Of a stretch of 64,000 nt of DNA, positions 25,001 to 35,742 are shown one piece after another; positions within the stretch are counted from its first letter, which is position 1, and every line of letters begins with the position of its first letter. A program made the position numbers and the translations under genes. The DNA comes from Chrysaora quinquecirrha (Eukaryota; Cnidaria; Scyphozoa; Semaeostomeae; Pelagiidae), in assembly GCA_014526335.1 (NCBI GenBank), contig JACTAT010000308.1, forward strand, positions 63,170 to 127,169. Direction: 5' to 3'. The notes beneath the pieces were generated by a model. The model made no database searches and was not told where the DNA came from. It worked only from the letters and a program-made list of their open reading frames with translations.

Positions 25001-27327
25001 AACACCATCCGAACTTTGGTACTTACTGCTTCTTCCCTAATGACTGGCTTATGCGGCATATAGAAAACTCTTTTGCCTGTAGGTACTTCAGGTGCTTCTT
25101 CAATAATTCCTTGGTCAATCTGTTCTTTGATGATATCATCATAACATCTTCTAATGTCTCCAGTCATTCTTTTCATTAAGCTACTTAACCTTGCTCTACT
25201 CTGCATTTCATTCGAATTTTGAGGCACTCTTTCATCAATCCATGGAATCTTTGCAATATATCTACCATCTTCCTTGTGCTCTATATTCTCAATGAACTCT
25301 CTTTGTATCTCTCCCTGATCAAACTCTTTCCTGTCTTCTACTCCTAATACATCCAACTGGTATAGTTTCTCATAATCTCTATTTGTTGTTTGTGTAAAAT
25401 AATTCAGTTCCATGTTACTCTTTTCACCATGTACGGCCCATCCAAACAATGTCTCATCTGCAATTGGCTGTCCTGATTTGCCTTTTCTGCAGTCCCCTGT
25501 TCTCATTTCTGTAAAGCTTGGATCTCCTATCAATAGCTGGATTTCGTATTTCCCATCTTTACTCTCTGGTATGAATAATCCTCTCAGGTGAGTGTATTTT
25601 GTTCTCAATTCATTGCTTCTGATTCTTTCTACCACTGAAAAGTTCTCCTGATCAAGTTCTATGGCTTCCAATTCAAATTTCTCTCCTTTCATTGTATATG
25701 TCTGTATACTGTATATGGCTCGTTTAATGGTCTTTCCTAAACCTTGGGCTGTTCTAAGACTGCTATTTTCCCATCTCACTGGTCTCAGATCACATCTTTC
25801 AACTGCTTTTCTGCTGATGTAGTTCTTTGTTGAACCTGTATCTAGTATACCCCATATTTCCTCCCCCTTTACTTCTATAGGGATCAGTGGTAAAATGCAA
25901 TCATCTGTAGGGGTATATGCACTAAAATTGCTCTCATCATTCCTTTTTTGTTCTTCCTTTTTTGCTCTATCCTCATGCAAGCTTGAATGATGATTTCCTT
26001 TGCACACAAAGCAGCCCCTCCTTTTGCAATCTTTAACAAGATGGTTTTCTCCACATTTAAAGCATAGCCCTTTTTTCTTCAATATGTCCCTTCTCTTCTG
26101 TACTTCTGTGACAACTTCACATTGATCTGGCCAATGCTTGTTTGGACAGTAAAAACACTTGGGTCCCTTCCTTTCTGTAGTCAAAAAAGATTTCTCTCTG
26201 CTCCTGTTCAATTCTCTGCCTCTATCTGATTCCACATTATTGTAGCTCATGTTCTCATCTTGGCTGTTACGCTTGAGCCATTTTCTCAACTCTGTTAGAA
26301 GCTCATCAAAACTCCAGTTCTCCCAGTCTTCATCATTTCTTGTCAGGTCTGCTTTAATTCCTGGTAATTTATCAAGAGTAGATAATACCAAACCTTCCAC
26401 TCTCTGGTGTCCATCCATAGCTCTAAGTGCTTCATAATTGATTTTAATTGTTTCATAAAATTCTTTGATCTTTGGGTATCTTGTACCTCTTATTAATTGA
26501 AGACTGATTATTTCTTTAGTATGAGAGGCTAACACTGCCTTTGACTGACCATACTCTTCTTTCAATAACTGCATAGCTCTGTCATAGCCAGCATCTGTAT
26601 TGGGAATATTTCCTATTAATTCATGGCATGATCCTTTTACACACTGAAGTAGATAACCCAGTTTCACTGTCTTGTTGATTTCCTGACTGTCTACTTGAGC
26701 TTTAAACTGATTTGAAAATCTTAACCAGTCTCTTGGTGTCCCCTTGAATGGTGTAATATTCAACTTGGGTAAGTTAGCTGATGCACCTCTTGCCTTTTTT
26801 TCCATTTCTAGCTCCCTTTCCTTTGTTTCCAAGATTATTTTCTGATGCTCTCTCCAAGCTTGCCTCTCACTTTCCAATTTTTCTTGTCTCATTTTCTCTT
26901 CAAATTCTCTTGCTTCTCTTCTTTCCTCTTCTTTTATTCTTTTTTCATTTACACTATCATTTGCCTTTACCCTTTCTGTCATCTCTTCTTTGAATCTTGC
27001 TACTTCTCTCTTTCCATCTTCATACAGTGCTATTGATCTACTAAATGCATTCCTTGTTGCTTTTACCCAATCTTTATATTCTTCTACATCCTTGTCTTCG
27101 TCTATCATGAGCTCCCCAACATTTTCAATCAGGCTTTCCATCAAATTCAGCTTTGTTGGCATTGTGTTTTCACACAATCTCTGCAATTTTGACATATCTC
27201 TATTTTCCAGATTTTCCTTGATCATATCTCCAAATAAATTCAATTTCTTTACTTCTCTTTCCACAGTTGTCTTCACTGCATTCGAATCAATAAGTCCTAA
27301 TAACTGTCCAAAATCTTGATTTTCCAT
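22027..27327 (-). CDS. Bel/Pao gag-pol polyprotein, intact, 1766 aa
   Basis: One uninterrupted frame. In order: a coiled, charged N-terminal gag region; a DUF1759-like gag core (about residues 185-330); zinc knuckles (about 390-450; CFYCPNKHWPDQC, CFKCGENH); an aspartic protease with DTGS at about 493; a reverse transcriptase whose YxDD box reads YVDN at about 894; a Pao-type RNase H/peptidase region starting around LASIYDPLGLISP (about 985-1135); an integrase with an H-H-C-C zinc region at about 1355 and the D-D-E core at about 1425 (GLDFVGPF), 1486 (SDNAKTF) and 1536 (YERLN); and a DUF5641-like C-terminus. All integrase acidic residues are present. Family role: reverse transcription and integration of the element's own RNA. 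The YVDN variant occurs in some Pao lineages as I recall, so it need not be inactivating. Confidence 0.97.
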   Translation of the reverse strand: MENQDFGQLLGLIDSNAVKTTVEREVKKLNLFGDMIKENLENRDMSKLQRLCENTMPTKLNLMESLIENVGELMIDEDKDVEEYKDWVKATRNAFSRSIALYEDGKREVARFKEEMTERVKANDSVNEKRIKEEERREAREFEEKMRQEKLESERQAWREHQKIILETKERELEMEKKARGASANLPKLNITPFKGTPRDWLRFSNQFKAQVDSQEINKTVKLGYLLQCVKGSCHELIGNIPNTDAGYDRAMQLLKEEYGQSKAVLASHTKEIISLQLIRGTRYPKIKEFYETIKINYEALRAMDGHQRVEGLVLSTLDKLPGIKADLTRNDEDWENWSFDELLTELRKWLKRNSQDENMSYNNVESDRGRELNRSREKSFLTTERKGPKCFYCPNKHWPDQCEVVTEVQKRRDILKKKGLCFKCGENHLVKDCKRRGCFVCKGNHHSSLHEDRAKKEEQKRNDESNFSAYTPTDDCILPLIPIEVKGEEIWGILDTGSTKNYISRKAVERCDLRPVRWENSSLRTAQGLGKTIKRAIYSIQTYTMKGEKFELEAIELDQENFSVVERIRSNELRTKYTHLRGLFIPESKDGKYEIQLLIGDPSFTEMRTGDCRKGKSGQPIADETLFGWAVHGEKSNMELNYFTQTTNRDYEKLYQLDVLGVEDRKEFDQGEIQREFIENIEHKEDGRYIAKIPWIDERVPQNSNEMQSRARLSSLMKRMTGDIRRCYDDIIKEQIDQGIIEEAPEVPTGKRVFYMPHKPVIREEAVSTKVRMVFDASSKPSPDDYSINECMNPGPPTQPLLWDIMIRSRMAPVCIIGDVTKAFLQIELAEKDRDAFRFLYKDRDGTEKKLRFCRVPFGGESSPFILGAVLQNHIENSDGTENVKEQLKANTYVDNIMGLVKDEKEAESFKKESIEILEKGKFPLGKWESNLKSFNDDKDKVKTKLLGVGWNKEKDLYAVEVEIKDMKTVTKRTMLKTLASIYDPLGLISPALMEGKHLYRLAVDENKGWDQEVSEEVKEKFIRWLESLKTIEVPRTLACYMEDMTQIVLHHFMDASNKGVSALTIALVTQPSGTTQALLTSKSRIAKRGLTIARQELVACQMGANLALNVNNALKKWPIIENNCWTDSQIALCWISKPFKNWKTFVSNRVKKIKEITDELNLQWKHVPTNMNHADMGSRGALHGKLERGGWWSGPEWLKDVSKWPVQENNERQIDMNNAEITKEMKVNAELFYIQSKEQGFNLDEMLQRKSLQRCKRILGWVFRFYHNVKNKGKTRSKRSGPLTTAEIEEANFWMIKETQKGLNLESKESKQLGLVRFQDDIIRCVGRLSEEQPIFLPRESVYSQRLAEEIHRRVGHMGVNAMMAVIREKFWIPRLRTSLKKVKRNCEKCKIMAAQPYPKPDVGLLPECRTTANYPFGVTGLDFVGPFSVKENGLLEKAYVIVFSCGTTRAVHFATTKTMSAREFIDKLNEFIAVRTRPHHIISDNAKTFQAAATFIKTLKKSEELHEYLAEQEIQWEFILAKSPWRGAFYERLNRDLKSILYQKLGRSHLSREGLNRVIKDIEIIFNNRPLQYVEDEMGQRLLTPNKIVHGRGVFQLEETEEPDSPSKMERRIRKAKEVIWNRWKTEYVRALRERHDVTKVKPYHPKIGEVVLVVSDNKNKHEWHHGLVCELLKGTKDGVVRGVRMIVKNKIWERPLQLICPLEIQSTMSPEELNRRILIANSQGPIEDEIEEERPKQKRPQRTAAKDAKKKIQTSIEEDVMT

Positions 27328-27370
27328 GCTTCAATAAATCACTCTTTTCAAGATATTCAGCTCGATGTGT

Positions 27371-27386
27371 CCCCTCGTGGTCGCCA
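27371..27386 (-). other. Primer-binding site of Bel/Pao element 1
   Basis: TGGCGACCACGAGGGG, three bases inside the 5' LTR, is the usual place for the tRNA primer site. The tRNA was not identified. Confidence 0.7.
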
Positions 27387-27389
27387 CTT

Positions 27390-27675
27390 AAAGTAAAAAC
27401 CCTCTCTCTCTGTCCTTGCCGCGTTCGCCCTTGAAGGTTTTCACTCTAAAAAATCCAAGTTCTTCGATTTTAAAACAAGAATATATATTATAACTAGAAC
27501 AAAACGATAGAAAACTAAAAAAGAAGATTATATGTCCACTTCAAAGTCAAATCTAGTTCCATTTTTCACGATTCAATATTCAAGTCCGCCATGTTCAATT
27601 TCCCTCTGCAAACCACGCGCTTTTCCTCCTCCTCAGCTCCGGTTCAAAGTCCCGTATTCTGTGCAGTTCCCAACA
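27390..27675 (-). repeat. 5' LTR of Bel/Pao element 1
   Basis: 286 bp; the promoter-bearing LTR for the minus-strand gag-pol. It appears identical to the 3' LTR. Confidence 0.95.
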
Positions 27676-27680
27676 CTTTT

Positions 27681-28060
27681 ACAAGATTCCTACCCAAGCA
27701 ACAGAAATTCCAGCTGAGGGTGTACGAGATTCCAAGAAGTGAATTGCCCCTCGACGTAGCCAAGGGAGCAAAGGGGTGTTCTCCACTAATTATCTTCAGG
27801 ATATGTTTTCTATTAAGGATACATAGCCTACATATGGTGTAAAATTGTCAGAGATGTTTTCTCTGGACATTCAAGTTCATGGAAATCATGCATTGTAATG
27901 GAATTCTTTTGCTTGGATACTGCCTTTTGCTCAAGAACGATAGGGTCGAGTAGGGCGAGGGGCAATTCACTCCTTGAAAATTTCGTACACTCTTGCTGGA
28001 AGTCCTATTGTATTCTCTGAAATCCCTTGGAAGTCCGTTTGTTTTAATGGAAATCTCGTA
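27681..28060. repeat. Dispersed repeat with GTGTACGAGA / GAATTGCCCCTCG end (target of element 1)
   Basis: GGTGTACGAGATTCC followed by GAAGTGAATTGCCCCTCG at 27719-27758 recurs inverted at about 27955-28010 (CGAGGGGCAATTCACTCC, TTCGTACACTC). Further copies lie at 40140-40265, 50275-50372 and, partly, 35245-35310. Class unknown; probably non-autonomous. Confidence 0.7.
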
Positions 28061-28198
28061 CTCCTTTTTGCAGAGTGAAATGCTGCTCGGAGTAGAGTAA
28101 CAACGGAACTATGTTGAAACGGAACGGCATTATCCCCACTGTTGGAAAATTGAGCAGCAATATTTTTGAAATTTTTCAATAGTTTTTATACACGCAGT

Positions 28199-28754
28199 TT
28201 TCCTTATACAGTAAGCAACCGCTTATAAGCGACCGAGTTGTAGAAGACCTTAAACTTTAAGCAACTTATAGTACCACAGGAAGAAAACCGAAGCAGCATT
28301 TTGAATTCTAAATACATTATATCACTGTAAGCAATCAAGGATTGGTCAACATAGACGCTATTTCCCTTCATTTGCCGTCAAACGCTCGCATATCAACGGA
28401 GTGTGTTACTCATTATACGTGAAGCATTTCATTGAGGGGTTTCCGTTTAGCTTTCAATTCAAAGTTTCTATATGGTAGCAATTACATGGTACTTTTTGAG
28501 TGATGTTATTTATAGTATTTCTTTGCCGTACAAGGTCATGTTCTAGCGTTATGTTGCATAAAAAGCTATAGGACTATAACTCCAAATTTTGCTGTTTTTC
28601 TAGCCTCCATACTATTCTTAGGGCAAAATATACAGCTAAAATTAAGCAACTACTAAGCAACTTTGCTACTAAAGGGTGGCCATAAGAGGTCCAAAAGTAA
28701 GCCACTCTTTTAACTAGACCCGGGCGAAGTTGCTTATAAAAAATACTGCGTGTA
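28199..28754. mobile_element. TACACG-ended MITE, GCAAC word (556 bp)
   Basis: Ends are TACACGCAG and CTGCGTGTA with TA on both sides. The left inner region has TAAGCAACCGCTTATAAGC. The right region carries several GTTGCTTA/TAAGCAAC copies, a GGTGGCCATAAGAGGTCC segment and GTTGCTTATA beside the end. The interior matches the truncated relatives at 60472-60860 and 62687-62957. It abuts the truncated 5' LTR of Bel/Pao element 2. Confidence 0.85.
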
Positions 28755-28757
28755 CTG

Positions 28758-29193
28758 TTAGATTTGTTCATTGATTCTTATGCCTACAGGCTCGGTATAC
28801 TTTATTAATCATACTATTTTTCTTTCTTATTGTTATTCGAATTATTGTACGTAAGAACCTCGATTAGAATCGATCGAGAACGAGGTTCCGGAAAATGAGT
28901 AACTTGTTTGTACCTTAAAGAACTAAGAATTTACGTAAATTGTACTTAAAAAAATCTTCCTAGTTTAATCTTATTGGTTCGTAGTATTATACGCCCTTAT
29001 TACGTATTTCCTTGTTGTAAGCTTTACATTATTGTACTTTTTTAACCTTGTTCAGTTGCGTAGAAGTTGAGTTGAAATTCGGATGAATTATGATATTTGA
29101 GTAAGAGTCGAATTCTTATTTTTGAGTTGATTTCTGTGGGTTCGAAAACGTATCTCTCCGAGTCAGTGCTTTAGAATAGTAAAATATTCAACA
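28758..29193 (+). repeat. 5' LTR of Bel/Pao element 2, truncated
   Basis: Begins TTAGATTTG four bases after the MITE ending at 28754 and ends TTCAACA. The LTR start (TGTTGGGG) is missing, so the promoter region may be incomplete. Confidence 0.9.
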
Positions 29194-29240
29194 TTTGGTC
29201 CACCGAAACCAGGGATAGTTCTTGAAATCACAGAATCACA

Positions 29241-32200
29241 ATGGATGGATTAGAAAAATTAAAAAAAGAAACGCGCAACGAGTCGAAGAAATGCGACGAA
29301 AATTGTGAACAAAGCCGAAGATTTATTGAAGAAGGAAGACGCGGATATCAAGAAGTTGAAACATTTTCAAGATGAACTTCAAGAAAACATAATGGAATTG
29401 AGAGTTCTTGACAGGGAAATTATGGGTTTATTGAACGAAAAAGAAGATGAAGAAATTTCAGATAAGGAGATGGACGAAGTCCTGGAATATAGAGAAAAGA
29501 CAGCGTGTGCACTGATGTCAATCGAAGAATATTTAAACAAGAGTAAAAAGTTGGAGAGAAGTGATTCACAAGAAAGTCTGTCTTCGATGGGTTCGATTTC
29601 AATCAGTTCAAGTGGACGGAAGGCGGTTCACGTGAAATTGCCAAAATTGGAGCTGAAAAGTTCACTGGAAAAGTCCATGAGTGGCAAGAATTCTGGGATG
29701 GATTCCGTTCTGCTGTACATGACAATGATGATTTGACCAATGCGGACAAATTCAAATATTTAAAGAGCTATCTAGAGGACTCGGCAAGGACAGTCATCGC
29801 AGGTATGCCCATAACAGATGCCGATTATGAGATTGCAGTTGACTTGTTGAAAAAAAGATTCGCCAAGCCAACCGTCATTCAGAGAGCGCATGTAAATGAA
29901 CTCATTTCCTTGACCCCAGTCTTCAACGAGAAGAACGTCACAAGATTGAGAAATTTTCACGATCAAGTGGAGGCTCATTTTCGTGGACTAGAGGCTATGG
30001 GTGTCGCTAAGGCAACGTACAATTTTTTAGTTCCGGTTTTGATGGAGAAGCTGCCAGAGAACATCAGAGCTAACATGATAAGATTCCATACCAAAGATCA
30101 GATGGAATGGTCCTTGGACGAGTTGTTGGTTGCTTTGGAGAAGGAAGTCCAGATCAAGGAAAGCCATGTACCGTTGGCAGTTGTTTCAAAAGCTGGAATT
30201 AGAGCTACAGACGACCAGAAGAAGATCTCAGCCAGGCCAACAGTGACCACTGCGAATGCATTGTTTGTTGGGAATAAGAAGAAGAAGTGCCCTTTTTGCC
30301 AACAAGAAGAACATTTAGCAGAGTCTTGCACTTCAGTGAAGGATCCTGAAGCTCGTAAGAATATCTTGAGAAAATTTGCAAAGTGTTTTATATGCCTAAA
30401 TTCTGGCCATAGAGCCTTTGAGTGTAGATCAAAAGGTTGTTGTAAATATTGTAAGAGTAGGCATCATTTTCTATTTGCAACAGCAACAATCAGGTTAAGG
30501 CTAGCCCTCCCGCGCAACAGGGTCCAGATGCGAATAAGGATGCGCAGGAACCACCGCTAAACCCTAATGCAACCTCTTGGGTTGGTAGTGCCTATTCTGG
30601 GGATAGAGTGGCATTGCAAACAGCCTTAGCAAATGTGAATGGAAAGAAAGAGGGCGAAAAGTAGTATTGTTTGACACTGGAAGTCATCAATCCTTTATTA
30701 CTGCTGAGGCTGTCAATAGGTTAGGTTTAAGGGCAGTTAGGAGTGAGAGTCTTGGAATCAAGGCATTTGGGAGTAAAGAGTCAGAGGTAGAGATGAGAGA
30801 TATTGTAGAATTTACATTAGCTCCCGTTAAAGGTGGTGAGTCAGTAAAGATTGAATGCTTTATTGTTAAGGAGATTGCTGGAATCAATAACGAGCATGTT
30901 GAAGTCATTAAACATGAGTATAAACATTTGTGCAAAGTTTATTTTTCAGATGCATCCAAGAATGAGGAAGAATTACAAGTAGACATTCTAATTGGATCTA
31001 ATTTCATTTGGGATTTCCAGCAAGGGGAAACAATACGAGGGGGGCCACAAGAGCCAATAGCAGTCAGAACAACACTTGGTTGGGTTCTATCTGGACCTCT
31101 AAAGGCAGGTAAGACGTTGAGTTCTTCAAATACTTCTAATGTGAATTTTGTGTCAAGTCTTGTAAAATCTGATAAGCAGAGTATTGAAGAAAGTGTTCAT
31201 GCCTTGTGGGATTTGGATAGCCTAGGAATTAGAGAAGAGAATGAGGTGCATGAAACTCTTATTGATAATATTGTTCATACTGGAGAGAGATACCAAGTGG
31301 GTTTGCCTTGGAAAGTTGGACATAGTGATTTGCCCTCTAATTATGATCTTAGTTTGATGAGATTGAAGAGTCAGCTAAGGAAGCTTAAGAAAGACCCTCC
31401 CATTCTTGATAAATACAATGAAATAATTAATGAGCAGGTGGGATCTGGTATTATTGAAAGAGTAATGGAACTAGACAGTGCAGGAAAGGAACATTATCTT
31501 GCACATCAAGCTGTTGTAAGGGAAGAGGCCGAAACCACAAAGGTGAGAATTGTTTTTGATGCTTCTTGTAAAGCCAGAAAGTCAGGAACCTCCCTTAATG
31601 ATTGTTTGCATGTGGGTCCGTCCTTAACACCCTTGATATTTGAAATACTGCTTAGGTTTAGAGAGAATAGGATCGCTGGTGGGAGATATCGAGAAAGCTT
31701 TTTTGAACATAGAAATTGATCCCAAGGATAGAGATTATCTTAGATTTTTATGGGTTAAGGATATTCAGGCAGAGAATCCTGAAATTGTGGTTTACCGTTT
31801 TAACAGGGTAGTGTTTGGGGTGAATTCCTCGCCATTCCTGTTAAATGCTGTACTTAGGCATCATATCGAAACATTTAAGCCAATTGATCCTGAGTTTGTA
31901 TCCAAGTTAGAGAAAGGATTTTATGTTGATGATCTTGTCACTGGAGCGGTAAATTCGGAAGAAGCGTATGATCTGTTTAACAAATCAAAAGAGAGAATGC
32001 AAGCTGGCGGATTCAGATTACGTAAATGGAAGACGAATGATGAGAAGTTGAGAGATAAAATTTATCAGTTAGAAAGAGAGAGTGATAGGAAGGGTAATGA
32101 GCCAACAACCCTTGATGGTAATTCATCTTATGCAAAAGAGACCTTAGGAGATATTAAGGGAACAGGAGAGAAAACTAAGGTATTAGGAATCACCTGGGAT

Positions 32201-34695
32201 ACCCAGAATGATAAACTAGAGTTTAATTTCGAGAAATTGTTGAAGGAAGTGGTAATCCAACCAAACGAGGCATTCTTAGTACCCTTGCTTCATTATTCGA
32301 CCCGCAAGGAATAGTGAGTCCGGTTGCAGTCACAGCCAAGGTGCTATTTCAGGAATTATGTATTGACAAGTTAGGATGGGATGACCCACTCCCACAAGAC
32401 AAAGCATCCATATGGGATAAATGGCTACAGGATCTAGGAGAGGTAGGAGAAATATCCATTCCTAGGTGTATGTACGATGAGAGTGAAGGAGAAGTACTGT
32501 CATGTCAACTACATGGATTCGGAGATGCAAGTAAGAAGGCATACTCTGCAGTTGTCTATGTGGTTTATGAAACCACCACAGGCATTTATAGCAAACTGAT
32601 ATGCTCGAAGACACGTGTTGCGCCATTGAAAAGTCTCTCAATACCTAGATTAGAGCTAATGTCGGCTAGAATTCTAGCAGTATTAATGAACACTGTTTAT
32701 AATGCCCTCTGTTCTCAAGTAAAGATAGACTTAGTTAGATACTGGCTAGATAGCAAGACTGCGTTATATTGGATCTTTAATAATGGACAGTGGAAGCAGT
32801 TCGTGCAGCATAGAGTTAACGAGATTTTGACTTTGTCTAAGAAGGATTCTTGGGGACATGTGGGTGGTTTAGACAATCCGGCAGATCTAGGATCTAGGGG
32901 TGTAACAGCAAGTCAGCTTAGAGACAGTAAAATCTGGTGGGAAGGTCCACATTGGTTGAGAAAAGGGAAAGAAGAATGGCCAAAAAGTTTATGTTTGACA
33001 GAGTCAGATGATGTGAGTGAAGAGAAAAAGAAGGCTAATGTATTGAGTGTAGTAACGGAAAGAGTATCTACTGTAAGTAATCTCATAGATATAAATAGGT
33101 TCAGCACCTTAGGAAGACTTCTCAGAGTCACAGCATATGTAAAACGATTTATTGCCAATCTAAAGCTTAAAAGAGCGAAAGAAGAGATGATTAAAGACAA
33201 CCTGAGTGTGTGTGAGATAGAACAGGCAGAGAAAATGTGGATCAAGGATGCGCAAAATGCATTAAGGAAAGAACAGGATTTTACGAAAACTCGTATTAAT
33301 CTTGGAGTTGAAGATGTGAACGGAATACTTGTGTGTCACGGAAGATTAGAGAATTCAGATCTGGATATAGAGTCGAAATTTCCAGTAATATTACCAAGAG
33401 ATCACAGATTTACGAATTTGATCATATTAGATTGTCACGATAGAGTGCATCATTGCAAACTCAGATCAACACTTGCAGAATTAAGATCTAAATTTTGGGT
33501 TACAAAGGGTAGACAGTATGTTAAAAGGATAATAAAAGATTGCTTCATTTGCAGAAAACTTGAAGGAAAATCGTATGGTTCTCCATCATCAGCCCCTTTA
33601 CCAGAATTCAGAGTAAAAGAAGCTCCACCCTTCAGCAATGTTGGGGTGGATTTTGCAGGTCCCTTGTTTTTCAAAGATAAGGAAGGTATGAAAAAATGTT
33701 ATATTGCTTTGTTTTCTTGCTGTGTCACAAGAGCACTGCATCTAGATCTTGTGAATGATTTAAGTACGTCTACGTTTGTATGTTGTTTGCGTCGATTTTG
33801 CTCAAGAAGAGGTGTACCTTCTATAATTGTTTCGGACAATGCTAAGACATTCAAATCGACAGCGAAATTACTGGATAAACTATCTAAGGATCAGAAAGTT
33901 GCGGAATATTTAGAGTCTAAGCGGATAACTTGGAAATTTAATCTGGAGAGGTCCCCATGGTGGGGAGGCCAGTTCGAGCGAATGGTAGGGCTGGTCAAAA
34001 GATGCTTGAGAAAGGTCCTAGGAAACGCTAGGCTTTCATTCGATGAGTTGCAGACTGTTCTTACTGAAATTGAGAACACATTGAATTCACGACCGCTCAC
34101 TTATCAGTATGATGAAATAGGAGTCGAAGTATTAACCCCATATCATTTAGTGTTTGGGAGAAGATTGTCATCTTTAGCGGATCAGCTTGAGTGCAGTGTC
34201 GAAGATAGTGATAAGGAATGTAGTCTTTCTAAAAGATTTGAGTATTTAACTCGTAAATTAAGCCACTTTTGGAACAGGTGGCATAGGGAATATCTTGTAG
34301 GTTTGAGAGAAAGACATAAAATGGAGTCGAAGGAAGAAACACAGATTCGAATTGGAGACATCGTGGTGATTGAAGAAGACAATGTTAAAAGGGGAATGTG
34401 GAAGGTCGGAGTAATTGAGGAATTGATTATTGGGAAGGATGGTGTAGTTAGAGGCGCCAAGGTGCGTAAAGGAGGTAAAGGTAAGACGGATATATTATGC
34501 AGACCTCTGCAAAAACTTTACCCTTTGGAAAATGCTATTATGACCGTAGGTGAGGATGAGAGGAAAGGTAAGGAGTGTGATAATAAGAGTGGAGAAAGTG
34601 TGGTGCGTGAGAGCCCCAAGGGTAGACGCCGTACCACCCGGGCTGCGGCCAGGGATGCGCGGTGGAAGTCCAGGCTTATGCTTGACTCCGCTTGA
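29241..34695 (+). pseudogene. Bel/Pao gag-pol of element 2, with about six frame breaks
   Basis: Coding segments follow one another in the usual order but in changing frames: gag start (ATG 29241), coiled region 29305-29736, gag core and CCHC knuckles 29733-30560, protease (DTGS) and start of RT 30667-31719, RT with YVDD 31640-32314, and RNase H, integrase and DUF5641-like C-terminus 32314-34695. Breaks lie near 29262, 29660, 30470, 30655, 31670 and 32275; several fall at short homopolymers (A7 at 29262, A4 at 29660 and 30655). In the integrase the D-D-E residues are readable (VDFAGP, SDNAKTF, QFERM). As read, no full polyprotein can be made. Either it decayed after insertion or some breaks are sequencing errors. 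Confidence 0.93.
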
Positions 34696-34711
34696 GTCAA
34701 GGAGGGGGGAG

Positions 34712-35244
34712 TGTTGGGGAAACCCCGCGATCTCGCACTGCGCAGCTCAACCTTATTGTTGTTTATTTTATCGTTATTCTCAGTGCTTGTAATATGAAAC
34801 ATGCTTATTTAGATTTGTTCATTGATTCTTATGCCTACAGGCTCGGTATACTTTATTAATCATACTATTTTTTCTTTCTTATTGTTATTCGAATTATTGT
34901 ACGTAAGAACCTCGATTAGAATCGATCGAGAACGAGGTTCCGGAAAATGAGTAACTTGTTTGTACCTTAAAGAACTAAGAATTTACGTAAATTGTACTTA
35001 AAAAATCTTCCTAGTTTAATCTTATTGGTTCGTAGTATTATACGCCCTTATTACGTATTTCCTTGTTGTAAGCTTTACATTATTGTACTTTTTTAACCTT
35101 GTTCAGTTGCGTAGAAGTTGAGTTGAAATTCGGATGAATTATGATATTTGAGTAAGAGTCGAATTCTTATTTTTGAGTTGATTTCTGTGGGTTCGAAAAC
35201 GTATCTCTCCGAGTCAGTGCTTTAGAATAGTAAAATATTCAACA
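34712..35244 (+). repeat. 3' LTR of Bel/Pao element 2
   Basis: 533 bp, TGTTGGGG...TTCAACA, directly after the purine tract; full length, unlike the 5' LTR. Confidence 0.93.
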
Positions 35245-35742
35245 GGTAAGATTCCCATGAAAACACTAGAGATTCAAGCTGAAGGTGTACGAGATTCAAT
35301 GCCCTCGGAGTTTCCGCCACTGTTGTGTTGTGTGCCCTCCCTTGCTTCGAATAGCAGAAGCGATAACCCTGTTCTTAGATTTTTCAAGTTGGTATTCAAG
35401 AACGATAATGATCATGATAGTTGTAGCTTTCATGGGTACTGAGGCCCCATTAGGGGGGAGGGAGTAAGCATATCCCAGATCCCCTACCGTTTTTCTAAAC
35501 ATACCCCGTATCCCGGCCTTTATGCTTTCTTCCATGAATGTATCCCAGAATGCAATATAAAAATATCTCGTGTACCCTCTATGTTAGCGCCCGATGGCAT
35601 CGCACAGCCTCTCCGGACTCTAGCGAAAGTTCAGATTTTCAGAATTCCTTTCAACTGTATTTCAACTTTTTAATCCCTGTGCGAACATGAAATCTTGTCT
35701 TTCCAACTAATTTGTTCTACTTGCTGCCTGTGTATCAGGTTC
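35245..35742. other. No gene recognised; starts with a partial dispersed repeat
   Basis: 35245-35310 resembles the GGTGTACGAGATTC repeat family into which element 2 is inserted. The rest is non-coding with no clear exon. Confidence 0.4.

Larger units (their letters stand above)
21693..27675 (-). mobile_element. Complete Bel/Pao LTR retrotransposon 1
   Basis: Two LTRs of 286 bp that read as identical flank a single intact gag-pol frame. A 5 bp target duplication CTTTT is present at 21688-21692 and 27676-27680. LTRs start TGTTGGGA (minus strand). The primer-binding site is at 27371-27386 (TGGCGACCACGAGGGG) and a purine tract (GGGGAG) sits beside the 3' LTR. Its features mark a recent insertion that could still be competent. 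The insertion lies inside a copy of a dispersed repeat (see 27681-28060). Confidence 0.97.
28758..35244 (+). mobile_element. Bel/Pao LTR retrotransposon 2, frame-broken, 5' LTR truncated
   Basis: The 3' LTR is 533 bp (34712-35244). The 5' LTR (28758-29193) matches only its last 436 bp and lacks the first 97 or so. The shared part differs only by two opposite single-base homopolymer length changes. Primer-binding site: TGGTCCACCGAAACC at 29196-29210. Purine tract: GGAGGGGGGAG just before 34712. Its LTR, PBS and RT box differ from element 1, so it is a separate family. No target duplication can be checked because the 5' end is missing. Confidence 0.95.

Noticed and set aside
22321..27319. Plus-strand ORFs inside Bel/Pao element 1
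   Set aside because: They are antisense shadows of the intact minus-strand gag-pol.
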